Source: Azospirillum sp. OGB3
GTDB lineage: Bacteria; Pseudomonadota; Alphaproteobacteria; Azospirillales; Azospirillaceae
Assembly: GCF_014192915.1 (NCBI RefSeq)
Contig: NZ_JACHYN010000021.1
Coordinates: forward strand, 1 to 64,000
Length of the DNA: 64,000 nt
Direction of reading: 5' to 3'
Positions 62,638 through 64,000 of the stretch are shown piece by piece; within the stretch, counting starts at the first letter, position 1; every line of letters begins with the position of its first letter. The notes under the pieces are model-generated. The model did not search any database. It was not told the DNA's origin and saw only the letters and a program-made list of their open reading frames with translations. Made by a program: the position numbers and the translations under genes.

Positions 62638-62660
62638 CCCTCTCCCCTCTGGGGAGAGGG
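62638..62660. terminator. Hairpin between queF and queG
   Basis: A 10-bp stem (CCCTCTCCCC with GGGGAGAGGG) and 3-nt loop in the 67-nt gap. No T run on the minus strand, so it may be an attenuator or intergenic repeat-like element rather than a true terminator. Confidence 0.5.
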
Positions 62661-62684
62661 GATTTTAGCGTGGGATAGTCGGGA

Positions 62685-63149
62685 TCAGCCGCGGCCGCGG
62701 TAGGTCTGGACGTCCTGCGAGGGAATCCACACGCCCTTCGGCGGCTCGCCGGTGGCGTAGAACACGTCGATGGGGATGCCGCCGCGCGGGTACCAATAGC
62801 CGCCGATGCGCAGCCACACCGGCTTCAGCTCGTCCACCAGACGCTTGCCGATGCCGACGGTGCAGGCCTCATGGAAGGCGCCGTGATTGCGGAAGCTGGT
62901 CAGGAACAGCTTGAGCGACTTGGATTCCACCAGCCACTCGCCCGGCACGTAGTCGATGACCAGATGGGCGAAGTCCGGCTGGCCGGTGATCGGGCAGAGC
63001 GAGGTGAACTCCGGCGCGGTGAAGCGCACGACGTAGTTCTCGCCGGGGTTCGGATTCGGCACCCGCTCCAGCACCGCCTCTTCCGGCGTCTTCGGCTGGA
63101 CGGTGGCGCCGCCGAGCTGCGTCAGGCCGGCGTAGATGGTCTCAGACAT
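62685..63149 (-). CDS. queF: NADPH-dependent 7-cyano-7-deazaguanine reductase
   Basis: 154 residues, short type I QueF. Catalytic C52 and D59 (FTSLCPITGQPDF), and the ESKSLKLFLTSFRNHGAFHEAC motif. It reduces preQ0 to preQ1, the substrate of tgt. Overlaps the tgt end by 8 nt (GATGTCTGA), so the order is tgt-queF-queG. Confidence 0.98.
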   Translation of the reverse strand: MSETIYAGLTQLGGATVQPKTPEEAVLERVPNPNPGENYVVRFTAPEFTSLCPITGQPDFAHLVIDYVPGEWLVESKSLKLFLTSFRNHGAFHEACTVGIGKRLVDELKPVWLRIGGYWYPRGGIPIDVFYATGEPPKGVWIPSQDVQTYRGRG

Positions 63150-64000
63150 CGGCGGATTCCTTCTGCGCGGGTTTCGCCGGCTTGGCCGGCTTCACCTTCA
63201 GGTGGGCCAGCGGGTCTTCGGTGGCCGGGATGTCGCCTTCGTTCAGACGGGCCTCCAGCGCGCCCGCGACCTCCTCGAAGCGGCCATCCTCGATGGCTTG
63301 CCGAAGCTCGGCCATCAGGTCCTGGTAGTAATGCAGGTTGTGCCAAGTCAGCAGCATCGGCCCCAGCATCTCGCCCGCCTTGAACAGGTGATGCAGATAG
63401 GCGCGGCTGTGGTTGCGGCACGCCGGGCAGCCACACGCCTCGTCGAGCGGGCGCTCGTCATGGGCGTGGCGGGCGTTGCGGATGTTGATGGTGCCGCGCC
63501 GCACGAAGGCTTGGCCGGTGCGGCCCGATCGGGTGGGCATCACGCAGTCGAACATGTCGACGCCGCGGCGCACCGCCCCGATCAGATCGCTGGGACGGCC
63601 GACGCCCATCAGGTAGCGCGGGCGCTCCTTGACCATCAGCGGCTCGGTGAAGTCGAGCACGGTGAACATCGTCTCCTGGCCCTCGCCCACGGCCAGCCCG
63701 CCGATGGCGTAGCCGTCGAAGCCGATGTCGCTCAGGGCCGCCACGCTCTCCGCCCGCAGGTCCGCATAGACGCCGCCCTGGACGATGCCGAACAGGCCGT
63801 AGCCGGGCCGCTCGACGAAGGCGTCCTTGCTGCGCCTGGCCCAGCGCATCGACAGGCGCATGGACGAAGCCGCCTGCGCCTCCGTCGCCGGGAAGGGGGT
63901 GCACTCGTCCAGGCACATGGTGATGTTGCTGTCCAGCAGATGCTGGATCTGGATCGAGCGCTCCGGTGTCAGATGATGCTTGCTGCCGTCGAGGTGGGAT
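63142..64000 (-). CDS. tgt: Queuine tRNA-ribosyltransferase, 5' end outside window
   Basis: The C-terminal ~285 residues are in the window. HLDGSKHHLTPERSIQIQ, CLDECTPFPA, GIVQGGVYADLR, GGLAVGEGQE, catalytic-Asp region GVDMFDCVMPTRSGRTG and zinc-binding CGCPACRNHSRAYLHHLF are all intact. It exchanges guanine for preQ1 at position 34 of target tRNAs. The C-terminal tail is Lys/Ala-rich. Upstream part lies beyond 64000. Confidence 0.97.
   Translation of the reverse strand, partial: SHLDGSKHHLTPERSIQIQHLLDSNITMCLDECTPFPATEAQAASSMRLSMRWARRSKDAFVERPGYGLFGIVQGGVYADLRAESVAALSDIGFDGYAIGGLAVGEGQETMFTVLDFTEPLMVKERPRYLMGVGRPSDLIGAVRRGVDMFDCVMPTRSGRTGQAFVRRGTINIRNARHAHDERPLDEACGCPACRNHSRAYLHHLFKAGEMLGPMLLTWHNLHYYQDLMAELRQAIEDGRFEEVAGALEARLNEGDIPATEDPLAHLKVKPAKPAKPAQKESADV

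Overview
The window is high-GC chromosomal DNA of an alphaproteobacterium, most likely Azospirillum or a close relative. The evidence is a nifQ gene (diazotroph), many small families typical of this class (YdcH/DUF465, DUF1192, DUF4169, DUF2189, the TrcR-type regulator, UbiK), GC-biased third codon positions, and a sigma-54 promoter in front of the flagellar hook gene. No phage, transposon, CRISPR array or rRNA is visible. One tRNA gene (tRNA-Tyr) is present.

Region 1 (1-8.5 kb) holds the 5' end of a giant surface-protein gene on the minus strand: an N-terminal DUF4347 domain followed by more than 2,000 residues of repeated Ig-, cadherin- and SwmB-like modules. Upstream of it lies a clearly broken gene fusing the front of a diheme cytochrome c to the tail of a molybdopterin hydroxylase large subunit. 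Region 2 (8.5-16 kb) has a hybrid histidine kinase, a single-domain response regulator overlapping a small lipoprotein gene, tRNA-Tyr, nifQ with a CoxG-like gene, YjbQ, a DUF1232 membrane protein and a lytic transglycosylase. Region 3 (16-26 kb) has a DUF72 protein, a very large DUF2339 membrane protein, a hydroxyacid-oxoacid transhydrogenase, two near-identical exported tail-collar proteins, and two glycosyltransferases divergent from them.

Region 4 (26-38 kb) is mostly housekeeping: acetyltransferases, fumC, an EAL-domain protein with a degenerate GGDEF, purE-purK, and a phosphofructokinase operon. Region 5 (38-46.6 kb) contains a TPR-glycosyltransferase convergent and overlapping with flgE, a beta-carbonic anhydrase, ubiX, trcR, a quinone oxidoreductase and small DUF proteins. 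Region 6 (46.8-58.3 kb) contains an AsmA protein, ubiK, a YbjN-proC-ybaK cluster, an acyl-CoA synthetase overlapping an Eis-like acetyltransferase, and a large chemoreceptor. Region 7 (58.3-64 kb) is a Wzy-like polymerase, GT9 and flippase cassette, then a queuosine cluster (tgt, queF, queG) on the opposite strand.

Three themes recur. The first is cell surface and motility: giant adhesin, tail-collar proteins, glycosyltransferases, hook, chemoreceptor and polysaccharide cassette. The second is molybdenum-linked genes within about 6 kb: the dead Mo-hydroxylase, nifQ and the CoxG-like gene. The third is tRNA and purine metabolism: queuosine genes and purEK. The most unusual items are the giant repeat protein with its caspase-like N-terminal motif, the homogenised pair of exported collar proteins, and the TPR-glycosyltransferase beside a sigma-54-driven hook gene.
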